11,325 nucleotides of DNA. Source: DATNIC01 sp035604635. GTDB taxonomy: Bacteria > Vulcanimicrobiota > Vulcanimicrobiia > Vulcanimicrobiales > Vulcanimicrobiaceae. The translations under genes and the position numbers were made by a program. Below are positions 1 through 6,847 of the stretch, piece after piece (positions within the stretch are counted from its first letter, which is position 1; every line of letters starts with the position of its first letter). Below the pieces are notes generated by a model. It made no database searches. It saw only the letters and a list, made by a program, of their open reading frames with translations, and was not told the origin of the DNA. Where the stretch lies: contig DATNIC010000084.1 in assembly GCA_035604635.1 (NCBI GenBank), forward strand, positions 1 to 11,325, read 5' to 3'.

Positions 1-40
1 GCCGTTTTCCGCATCAAACTCTCATTCGGCTCGTCGCGAA
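1..40. other. 3' flank of the membrane protein gene, nothing recognised
   Basis: These 40 bases lie downstream of the stop codon of the minus-strand membrane protein gene. I see no hairpin followed by a T-run in the minus direction and no recognisable gene start. The stretch may belong to a neighbouring gene cut by the window edge. Confidence 0.3.
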
Positions 41-1630
41 CTAATCCTGATGTCGGCATTCGTCCATGGCATCAGGCCGCCCGAAAGCGCGCAACGCGCC
101 GCACAGGCTGACCTGCATTTTTTCGCGCACGACCGATGATCGATAGTACGTCACGCGAAAGCCCGCGACCGTGTCCGCGCCGGCAGGAGGCCCAAGCTCG
201 TTTTGAAAGTCCGGTTGCTTGAAACTCCCTTCATAGTCGATGAACGCGACGAACGGTTGCGGGGGGCTCGAGAGCGCACGCAACGCGTCGATACACCAGC
301 TCAAGTTGCCGATGAACGGATCCACCTGTCCCTTGTCCGTGACGCCGCAGACTCTTAGCTGATCGCCGGAAAGATACAGCAGCGGTTTGGCAAGCCAGTA
401 CTGCGCGAAGACGGGGGATGTAGCGCCCGCGAGCCTGGCCGTCAGACCGGTGAACTCCGCGAACGCGTTTACATCGGCCGATTTGGCGCCGTGCATCGTC
501 GGAACACTGACGGCAAGGGTAAGGGCCGCCAGCAGCACGATCGCGCTCGCCGCCCACAGCACCCGCCGCGGCGGCGCGAACGCGTCGAGCAGCAAGCCCG
601 CGACCGTCAGGAGCGGGATGACGAAGAACGGCAGCTGGTAACGGATCCCCACGGGGTCGGTCCACAATCCGCCGACGATCGGCGTCAGCAGCGAGGCAGT
701 GCTCAGCAACGCCGCAAGGACGACGAGGAGCGAAAAACGCCCTCCCTTCCCGCGCACCGCGACGATCGCGAGAAAGACGAGCGCGACGTACGATCCGCCG
801 AGCACGATGGCATCTGCGACGCCGGTGATCCGGGGAATCTGCAGCAGCGAGATCCGCACCCGGTGCAAAAGCAGCAGCACGCCGCCGTCCCACAGCGGGA
901 TGATGTCGCTGTGGTGGATCCATGGGCTGTGGTCGAGCAGGCCTACCGCCGCCCACGCCACGGCCGTACCCGCAAAGAGAAATAAGCTCAGAGCGCGCAC
1001 GTCTACCTTACGATCGGACCTCGCGAGCCAAGCCAGAGCAACGAACGCCGGGATGACGAATTGCGCGGTCGTGATCCGGTCGCTGAACACCGCGACGGCG
1101 ACGACGATCGCAAAAAAAATCCCGATGCGCGTATCGGGCCTCGACACGTATGCGACGAACAGGGCAGCCGCCGCCAATTGCAGCGCGACGACGCCCCCGT
1201 GATGGGCGGGGACAATGAACGTATGCGTGAGCAGCGTCATGCTGCCGTCGAAGAAAGCAACGACCGACACGGCAAGGAGCGCGGCAACGATGCTCGGCAA
1301 GCCTCCAATGCCCGCCGAGCGCAGGAACGCATACCCGGTTATGAAGATCGCGGCGCAGACGGTAGCATAATAGAGGACAATGTTGTCGAAGCCCCGCAGC
1401 CCGGCGGCGTATCCGATCCCGGCAACGAACACATCCGGGAAAAAGAAATTGGCGGCCGGCACGGACCACAGAATCGGTTCGTGGCGCGCGAGATCTCCGA
1501 CAAAAGTCAGAGGATAGAGGGCATCGGCATTTATCCCTTGCGGCACGCTCAATCCGTGGAAGATGGCCAACGAAAAGACGAGGGCCGTCGTGACCAGAAG
1601 GAATATCCCGTACGCTTTGGAGTGATTCAA
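41..1630 (-). CDS. polytopic membrane protein of unknown function, possibly GT-C-like
   Basis: A protein of about 529 residues with roughly 10 to 12 hydrophobic segments (for example near 6-26, 86-106, 112-127, 143-163, 187-204, 212-231, 277-293, 299-319, 331-349, 356-376) followed by a soluble tail of about 150 residues. After the first membrane segment comes an acidic loop (Asp35, Asp46) and, late in the membrane region, a GIRYQLPFF motif. This layout resembles GT-C lipid-linked-sugar glycosyltransferases, and the sugar-nucleotide neighbours fit, but no family signature is certain. The reading frame stays open up to an ATG at 1876, but that extension is Arg-rich, lies antisense to glf and looks like a shadow. 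I chose the TTG at 1630 because it directly precedes the first membrane segment; no Shine-Dalgarno sequence supports it. The gene diverges from glf with a 23-base gap, so its promoter probably lies inside glf. Confidence 0.6.
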   Translation of the reverse strand: MNHSKAYGIFLLVTTALVFSLAIFHGLSVPQGINADALYPLTFVGDLARHEPILWSVPAANFFFPDVFVAGIGYAAGLRGFDNIVLYYATVCAAIFITGYAFLRSAGIGGLPSIVAALLAVSVVAFFDGSMTLLTHTFIVPAHHGGVVALQLAAAALFVAYVSRPDTRIGIFFAIVVAVAVFSDRITTAQFVIPAFVALAWLARSDRKVDVRALSLFLFAGTAVAWAAVGLLDHSPWIHHSDIIPLWDGGVLLLLHRVRISLLQIPRITGVADAIVLGGSYVALVFLAIVAVRGKGGRFSLLVVLAALLSTASLLTPIVGGLWTDPVGIRYQLPFFVIPLLTVAGLLLDAFAPPRRVLWAASAIVLLAALTLAVSVPTMHGAKSADVNAFAEFTGLTARLAGATSPVFAQYWLAKPLLYLSGDQLRVCGVTDKGQVDPFIGNLSWCIDALRALSSPPQPFVAFIDYEGSFKQPDFQNELGPPAGADTVAGFRVTYYRSSVVREKMQVSLCGALRAFGRPDAMDECRHQD

Positions 1631-1653
1631 ATTATTCTGGGCCGTAACTGAAC

Positions 1654-2757
1654 GTGACGTACGACTATTTGGTCGTCGGCGCAGGGTTAGCCGGTGCGAC
1701 CGCCGCCGAACGGCTTGCAAGCGAGCTCGACGCCGCCGTTTTGGTCGTCGACTCGCGGCCTCATATCGCCGGGAACGCGTACGATCCCGTGAACGAGGCC
1801 GGCGTTCGCGTTCACCTCTACGGTCCTCATATCTTCCACACGTCGAGCGCGCGGGTGGTCGAATACCTCTCGGCATTCACAGTCTGGCGTCCCTACGAGC
1901 ATCGCGTCCTGGCCGACGTCGACGGAAGGCACGTCCCGCTCCCGATCTCCGCGCGGACGATCGAAGCACTGTACGGCCTGCGCTTGAACCAGGCAGAGAC
2001 CGCGGCGTTCTTCGCCGGCCGCCGCGAGCCGCACCAGCTCATCACGAACTCCGAACAGGCGATTACCGCCAGAGTCGGCCGCGAACTGTTCGATGCGCTC
2101 TTTGCCGGCTATACGCGCAAACATTGGGGGCTCGAGGCTCGCGAGCTCGACGCGAGCGTCTGCGGACGGATCCCGATCCGCAGCAACCGCGATGACCGCT
2201 ACTTCTCCGACCGTTTTCAGCTGATGCCCGCCGACGGATACGAAGCGATGATCGGGCGGATGCTCGATCATCCGCGCATCGACGTCGCGCTCTCGACGAG
2301 CTTCACCCAGGCAGCCGACCGCACCCGTTTCCATCACCTGATCTACACCGGGCCGATCGATGCGTATTATGAGTACCGTCACGGCCGCCTGCCCTACCGC
2401 TCGCTGCGCTTCGAATTCGAGACGCTCGACCGTCCGCAGGCGCAAGCGGTCGGCGTCATCAACTATCCGGGGCCGCAGCCTTATACGCGCGTGACCGAGT
2501 TCAAGCACCTCACCGGACAGCATCACCCCAAGACGACGATCGCGCGCGAGTACTCGCTGGCGGAGGGCGACCCGTACTATCCGATCCCGAATCCCGACGC
2601 GCGTGCCCTCTACGGGAAATACGCCGCTCGCGCAGCGCGCGAAGCAAACGTAACGTTCGTCGGACGGCTAGCCGAGTATCGCTACTACAACATGGATCAG
2701 GTCGTTGCGTCGGCCCTTGCGGCCGTCGAGCGCATCGCCGCCGAACGCGTCGCGTAG
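1654..2757 (+). CDS. glf: UDP-galactopyranose mutase
   Basis: A FAD-dependent cytosolic enzyme that interconverts UDP-galactopyranose and UDP-galactofuranose, the donor for galactofuranose in surface glycans. The 367-residue length is normal for bacterial Glf. The N-terminus carries the dinucleotide motif VVGAGLAG (Gly9-x-Gly11-x-x-Gly14), then HIAGNAYD and the typical YGPHIFHT stretch near 56-63. GYTRKHWG lies near 152-159. GRIPIR ends in Arg176 and YTRV contains Arg279; these match the two arginines that bind the substrate diphosphate in studied Glf enzymes. The C-terminus has GRLAEYRYYNMDQV, also a family signature. The GTG start is fixed by the FAD motif directly after it; no Shine-Dalgarno sequence precedes it, so the mRNA may have a very short leader. 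Its 3' end overlaps the convergent uxs gene by 61 bases. FAD-site residue 33 is Asp where Escherichia coli has Glu. Confidence 0.96.
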   Translation: MTYDYLVVGAGLAGATAAERLASELDAAVLVVDSRPHIAGNAYDPVNEAGVRVHLYGPHIFHTSSARVVEYLSAFTVWRPYEHRVLADVDGRHVPLPISARTIEALYGLRLNQAETAAFFAGRREPHQLITNSEQAITARVGRELFDALFAGYTRKHWGLEARELDASVCGRIPIRSNRDDRYFSDRFQLMPADGYEAMIGRMLDHPRIDVALSTSFTQAADRTRFHHLIYTGPIDAYYEYRHGRLPYRSLRFEFETLDRPQAQAVGVINYPGPQPYTRVTEFKHLTGQHHPKTTIAREYSLAEGDPYYPIPNPDARALYGKYAARAAREANVTFVGRLAEYRYYNMDQVVASALAAVERIAAERVA

Positions 2758-3689
2758 TCGATCGTTCGGCGCAAGCCCTCTTTGAGATCGATCGAAGGCG
2801 CCCAACCGAATAGCTCATGCGCAAGCGACACGTCGGGGCAGCGCGAGCGGGGATCATCGGGCGGAATCGGCAGCGACTTCGCGGCAAAGGGGACGCCGGC
2901 CACCTCGCACACCAGGCGAGCGAGGGCGCCGATCGAGCATTCAGCGGGGTTGCCGAGATTGACGACGCGGCCGCGCACGCCGTCAGTCGCCGCGCAGCGG
3001 ACGACGCCTTCAACGAGATCGTCGACGTAGCAGAACGATCTCGTCTGGTCTCCGTCGCCATAGACGGTCAGCGGCTGCTTGGCCAAGGCCTGCGCGACGA
3101 AATTCGGAATGACCCGGCCATCGTCTGCGCGCATGCGGGGACCGTACGTATTGAAGATGCGCACGATCCGAGCATCTAGGTCGTTGACGCGCGCATACGT
3201 CGAGACGAGCGCTTCACCAAATCTCTTTGCCTCATCGTAGCACGAGCGCAATCCCACCGGGTTGACGTTGCCCCAATACGTTTCGCGTTGCGGGCGCTCC
3301 ATCGGGTCGCCGTACGCTTCCGACGTCGAGGCAAAGACGAACCGCGAACCAAACTGCAGCGCGGCATCTAGGCATCGCTCGGTGCCTCGGCTATTGACCG
3401 ACATCGTTTCCAGCGGGAACCGCGCGTAGTCGCGCGGACTCGCCGGGGACGCGAAGTGCAGGATCAGCTCCGGACGGAAGTCCCGCAGCGTATGGTCGAT
3501 CCCAATCCAATCTTCGCAGATGTCCGCCTCGACGAGACGAAACGCATCGGTCTCCGTCGCTTCGGAGAGATTCGCCAGGTTGCCGGTGAGGAGATTGTCG
3601 ATCCCGACGACCATGTGCCCATCATGCAGGTAGCGATCCGTCAGGTGCGATCCGAGAAAACCCGCGGCACCGGTGATGAGGACGTTCAC
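2697..3689 (-). CDS. uxs: UDP-glucuronate decarboxylase (UDP-xylose synthase)
   Basis: An NAD-dependent extended short-chain dehydrogenase that turns UDP-glucuronate into UDP-xylose. The 330 residues begin with the Rossmann motif GAAGFLG (7-13), with Asp31 as the expected adenosine-ribose ligand. The catalytic set is visible: STSEAYGDP (121-129), Tyr151 and Lys155 in CYDEAKR. Family-specific stretches are FASPASPRDY, RETYWGNVNPVGLRSC, RIFNTYGPRM and DDGRVIPNFVAQAL, which together separate it from UDP-glucose 4-epimerases. There is no N-terminal membrane anchor, so it is cytosolic. The GTG at 3689 overlaps the ugd stop as GTGA; the frame is open further upstream to 3827, but that part lies in ugd and has no family similarity. 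ugd directly upstream makes its substrate. Homology ends near residue 312; the last 18 residues are encoded antisense to the end of glf. Confidence 0.94.
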   Translation of the reverse strand: MNVLITGAAGFLGSHLTDRYLHDGHMVVGIDNLLTGNLANLSEATETDAFRLVEADICEDWIGIDHTLRDFRPELILHFASPASPRDYARFPLETMSVNSRGTERCLDAALQFGSRFVFASTSEAYGDPMERPQRETYWGNVNPVGLRSCYDEAKRFGEALVSTYARVNDLDARIVRIFNTYGPRMRADDGRVIPNFVAQALAKQPLTVYGDGDQTRSFCYVDDLVEGVVRCAATDGVRGRVVNLGNPAECSIGALARLVCEVAGVPFAAKSLPIPPDDPRSRCPDVSLAHELFGWAPSIDLKEGLRRTIDYATRSAAMRSTAARADATT

Positions 3690-4984
3690 GAGCGGCCGAC
3701 GCCTTGGTACGAGAAGCCCGCCGCGACCGCTTCGCCCGGATCGTAGATATTGCGTGCGTCGAAGATGCACGCGCGGCGCATCTGCTTCTTGAGGACCGCG
3801 AAATCCATCTGCTTGTACTCGCTCCAATCCGTCGCCACGACGAGGACATCAGCGCCCTTCGCTGCTTCGTACGCAGACTCAGCGTAGGACATCGCATCGC
3901 CGCACACTTTCCGGGCCGCGGCAGTCGCAACGGGATCGTGTGCGACCACGCCGGCGCCTGCCTCAATGAGGGCGCGCGCGAGCGCGATGGCCGGCGACGC
4001 GCGCACGTCGTCTGTGTCGGGCTTAAAGGAAAGCCCTAAGAGCGCAACCCGGACGCCGCGCAGATCGCCGATAAGCGAACGGACCTTCTCGACGGAGCGG
4101 GCGATGCGACGCTCGTTGACGGCTCTGGTTGCCGCCACGACCGTCGCCGGAACGTCGACCGACTCCGCGATGCGCTGCAGCGCGGCAAGGTCCTTCGGGA
4201 GACACGAACCGCCGAACCCGAGCCCAGCATGCATGAAGGATGCGCCGATGCGCTTGTCGCTTCCGACTCCGAGCACGACGTCCCGGATATCGGCGCCGAC
4301 CCGCTCGCAGATCTCGGCGATCTCGTTGACGAGCGAAATCTTCGTCGCCAAGAACGCGTTTGCGGCATACTTGATCATCTCCGCCGTGCGTACGTCGGTG
4401 ATGATGAGCGGCGCGCCGAGCGGAGCGTACAGTTCCTCCAGGACGGCGACAGCCGATTTGTCTTCGGCCCCGATCACGATGCGATCCGGATGCATGAAAT
4501 CCGCAATAGCCGAGCCTTCGCGCAAAAACTCCGGGTTGGAAACGACGCTCACCGCATGGGTGCTGTGCTGGTGCTCGCGGACGATCGTTTCGACGAGATC
4601 GCAGGTCTCGATCGGGACGGTCGATTTGTTGACGACGATCGTGTCTCGATCCAGCCGCGTGCCGATCTCGATCGCCGCGGCACGGACTTGCGTGAGATCG
4701 ACGCGCCCGTCGTCTCCCGCGGGAGTCCCGACGGCGATGAAGGTGATCTCGCTGCCGTGCAAGCCGACGGCCGGCTCGGCCGTGAACTGAAGCCTGCCGG
4801 CATCCCGATTGCGTGCGACGAGTTCTTCCAACCCCGGCTCGAAGAAGGGAACCTTGCCGCGTTGCAGCGCATCGATGCTCGCGCTATCGACGTCCAGGCA
4901 CGTCACGTGATTGCCGAGCTGCGCAAGACACGCCCCCGTGACCAATCCGATGTGGCCGGTCCCGACGACCGAAATGGTCAGCAT
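3686..4984 (-). CDS. ugd: UDP-glucose 6-dehydrogenase
   Basis: Oxidises UDP-glucose to UDP-glucuronate with two NAD+. The 432-residue protein starts with the Rossmann motif VVGTGHIG (Gly8, Gly10, Gly13) followed by LDVD. Further family marks are VGTPAGDDGRVDL (86-98), NKSTVP (119-124), NPEFLREGSAI (150-160), AEMIKYAANAF with Lys205 and Asn209, and GFGGSCLPKD (256-265), where Cys261 is the catalytic nucleophile. A C-terminal UDP-binding domain follows, with LLGLSFKPDTDDVRASP. All key residues are present. I chose the ATG at 4984, seven bases inside the end of the rmlD-like gene; the frame extends open to 5200 but that Arg-rich part lacks homology. Its product feeds the decarboxylase encoded immediately downstream, whose start overlaps its stop codon. 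Confidence 0.96.
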   Translation of the reverse strand: MLTISVVGTGHIGLVTGACLAQLGNHVTCLDVDSASIDALQRGKVPFFEPGLEELVARNRDAGRLQFTAEPAVGLHGSEITFIAVGTPAGDDGRVDLTQVRAAAIEIGTRLDRDTIVVNKSTVPIETCDLVETIVREHQHSTHAVSVVSNPEFLREGSAIADFMHPDRIVIGAEDKSAVAVLEELYAPLGAPLIITDVRTAEMIKYAANAFLATKISLVNEIAEICERVGADIRDVVLGVGSDKRIGASFMHAGLGFGGSCLPKDLAALQRIAESVDVPATVVAATRAVNERRIARSVEKVRSLIGDLRGVRVALLGLSFKPDTDDVRASPAIALARALIEAGAGVVAHDPVATAAARKVCGDAMSYAESAYEAAKGADVLVVATDWSEYKQMDFAVLKKQMRRACIFDARNIYDPGEAVAAGFSYQGVGRS

Positions 4985-5862
4985 CGAACGGTCTTCTTTC
5001 GAGCCTCCAAATAGGACCGAAGCCCTTCGCGCCACTCGGGCAAATCCGGAAATCCCGCCCGGCGCAGCTCGCCGTGCGCGAGAGCCGAGAACATCGGCCG
5101 GCGCACGATCGTCTTGAACTCCGACGATTTGATCGGCTGAATGTCGGGAGAAAGGCCTGAGAGCACAAACGCTTCGCGTGCGAATTCGTACCAGGTGCAC
5201 ATCCCGGCGTTCGTGACGTGGTAGAGCCCGAAGCGGCCGCTCTCAATGACTCGCCGCATCGCAAGCGCCACGTCCACCGTGTACGATGGCGAAAACGTCA
5301 TGTCGTCGACGACGCGGACCGGCTCGCCGTTTTCCGCCTGCTTCAAGACGCGATCGACGAAGGTGTAGCCTTTGCCGCTGGCGCCAGCGATGCCGTACAA
5401 GCCGCTCGTTCGAAACACGAACCATGCAGAACCGTGCCGCTTCGCCAACAACTCGCCGGCGAGTTTCGAGATGCCGTACGCGTTGATCGGCTCGGCCGGA
5501 TCGTGCTCGTCGTACGGCCGATCCGTCTCTCCCGAAAAGACATAATCCGTGCTCACGGTGACAAGCGGGATCTTCGCCTGCGCGCAGAGCCGTGCCAACT
5601 CGTCGACGGCCACGGCATTGATCGCGAATGCTTGTTGCGGCTCCCTTTCGCATTGTTCGACGTTCGTAAACGCAGCCGCATTGATGACGACCGTCGGCTG
5701 CGGGTGCTCGAACAACTTTGCGATGGAACTCAGATCTGTCAAATCGACGTTGGGCTGATCGAGCGCGATCGGATTGCGATCGCGAAACACGATCATCAGG
5801 TCCGTTCCCAGCTGGCCGTGCGCCCCGAGGATCAGCGGACGTTCGAGCAGATCAGCGGACAT
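4978..5862 (-). CDS. rmlD: dTDP-4-dehydrorhamnose reductase family protein
   Basis: An NAD(P)H-dependent reductase of the RmlD/RfbD family, which catalyses the last step of dTDP-L-rhamnose synthesis. The 294 residues start with LILGAHGQLG (Gly13-x-x-Gly16-x-x-Gly19), the RmlD form of the nucleotide motif. VINAAAFTNVEQCE (59-72), STDYVFSGE (104-112) and NAYGISKLAGE with Tyr129 and Lys133 give the catalytic triad Thr105-Tyr-Lys. The central FRTSGLYG and the FSPSYTVDVA stretch also fit the family. The ATG at 5862 overlaps the upstream SIS gene by 11 bases. The usual partners RmlA, RmlB and RmlC are not in the window, so they are encoded elsewhere or this enzyme reduces another 4-keto sugar nucleotide. 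Family assignment is firm; the exact substrate is inferred. Confidence 0.88.
   Translation of the reverse strand: MSADLLERPLILGAHGQLGTDLMIVFRDRNPIALDQPNVDLTDLSSIAKLFEHPQPTVVINAAAFTNVEQCEREPQQAFAINAVAVDELARLCAQAKIPLVTVSTDYVFSGETDRPYDEHDPAEPINAYGISKLAGELLAKRHGSAWFVFRTSGLYGIAGASGKGYTFVDRVLKQAENGEPVRVVDDMTFSPSYTVDVALAMRRVIESGRFGLYHVTNAGMCTWYEFAREAFVLSGLSPDIQPIKSSEFKTIVRRPMFSALAHGELRRAGFPDLPEWREGLRSYLEARKKTVRC
5831..5860. repeat. short direct repeat at the rmlD start
   Basis: The 10-mer ATCAGCGGAC occurs at 5831-5840 and again at 5851-5860, 20 bases apart; on the coding strand an 11-base match spans the start region of the rmlD-like gene and encodes parts of MSADLL and RPLIL. It may be chance or a small slippage duplication. 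Confidence 0.35.
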
Positions 5863-6847
5863 ACTTGGAGAGGCCGCGCGGCGCGTCGCTGTCGACGAAC
5901 CGGACGCGTCCAACGGCAAGCGCAAGCATTTGGCCCGCCGTCAGCCATCCGAGAAGCTCAAACGGCTTCGGCGCCACGATCCGATCGATGCGCTGGACGC
6001 CGTCGACGTCTGCGCCGATCGTCAGGCACAACGCCTGCAACTCGCGCGCGGCTTCGAGATGGGGAGCGATCGCCTCGCGTGACGCGTTGTCGGTTATGGC
6101 GAAAACCGAGTACGAGGGGTCGAGCATCGCCATGCTGCCGTGCCGGAACTCGCCGGCCGCGAAGGCCTCGGCGTGCAGATAGCTCGCTTCTTTGAACTTG
6201 AGCGCAAGCTCGCGCGCTACGGGGACACCGTAGCCCGAGCCCAGGATCGCGATGCTCGGACGCATTGCGACTTGCCGCGAGTAATCGGTCATGTCCGCCG
6301 CTTCGTTACCGAGCCACAGGGCGATGGCGTCGGCCGCGTGCACGAGCGCCGCCGCATCGGCTTGCAGCGTCCCCATCCGTTGCGATGCGGCCAAGAGCAG
6401 CAGTGCCATCGTCGTCGAGACGCTCTTGGTCGCGGGAATCGCCTCTTCGATGCCGACGCCGAGCTCGATCACGTCGTTGGCACGCTGTGCGAGCGGGGAT
6501 GACGCATCGTTCGTGATGGCGACGAGCCGCCGCGGGGCGATCGCGTCGAGAGCCTTGAGCACGTCACCCGATTGCCCGCTCTGCGAGATCGCGACGACCG
6601 TTGCATCGCGGACCCCTTCGATCGCGAACGCCGCTTCCGTCGCCGCGAGCGCATTGGCTCGAATGCCGCAGCGCAAGAGCGCGATCGCGCCGAGCTCTCC
6701 GGCGACCAGCGAGCTGCCGCTCCCGATGAAACACACCTCGGATGCTTCAAACGATGCCGCCAGACGAGCCGGAAGATCGGACGCCGCGAGCTTGCGCCAC
6801 AGTCCCGGCTGCTGCCGAATCTCCGCTTCGAAATGCGTCCCCAGCAT
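5852..6847 (-). CDS. double-SIS sugar-phosphate isomerase/deaminase (GlmS isomerase-like, no glutaminase domain)
   Basis: A 331-residue protein built of two SIS domains, equivalent to the isomerase half of glucosamine-6-phosphate synthase. SIS1 shows IGSGSSLVAG (41-50) and ISQSGQSGDV (87-96), the phosphosugar-binding loops. SIS2 begins at LGSGYGVPVA (202-211) and continues into KFKEASYLHAEAFAAGEFRHG; Glu220 and His236 align with the GlmS residues for proton transfer and ring opening. The C-terminus DAPRGLSKYV keeps the lysine (Lys328) that forms the Schiff base in GlmS. The N-terminal glutaminase domain is absent and there is no room for it, because the ATG at 6847 shares one base with the dacB stop (TGATG). 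It is therefore probably an ammonia-dependent synthase, a hexosamine-6-phosphate deaminase or a related isomerase. Position between a peptidoglycan enzyme and sugar-nucleotide genes suggests amino-sugar recycling or supply, which is inference. Confidence 0.85.
   Translation of the reverse strand: MLGTHFEAEIRQQPGLWRKLAASDLPARLAASFEASEVCFIGSGSSLVAGELGAIALLRCGIRANALAATEAAFAIEGVRDATVVAISQSGQSGDVLKALDAIAPRRLVAITNDASSPLAQRANDVIELGVGIEEAIPATKSVSTTMALLLLAASQRMGTLQADAAALVHAADAIALWLGNEAADMTDYSRQVAMRPSIAILGSGYGVPVARELALKFKEASYLHAEAFAAGEFRHGSMAMLDPSYSVFAITDNASREAIAPHLEAARELQALCLTIGADVDGVQRIDRIVAPKPFELLGWLTAGQMLALAVGRVRFVDSDAPRGLSKYVR

Noticed and set aside
1061..1651. Long plus-strand frame of 196 codons opposite the membrane protein gene
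   Set aside because: Low-complexity charged translation (Arg, Asp, Gln rich) with no family similarity; typical GC-rich shadow frame.
1631..1876. N-terminal extension of the membrane protein frame to an ATG at 1876
   Set aside because: The extension is very rich in Arg, lies antisense to the conserved FAD domain of glf and precedes the natural first membrane segment.
1687..2526. Minus-strand frame of 279 codons opposite glf
   Set aside because: Mirrors glf codon for codon and has no recognisable motif, whereas glf matches its family over its full length.
4229..6195. Two long plus-strand frames (4229-5014 and 5218-6195) opposite ugd, rmlD and the SIS gene
   Set aside because: Both are antisense to well-supported genes and translate to charged sequence without domains.
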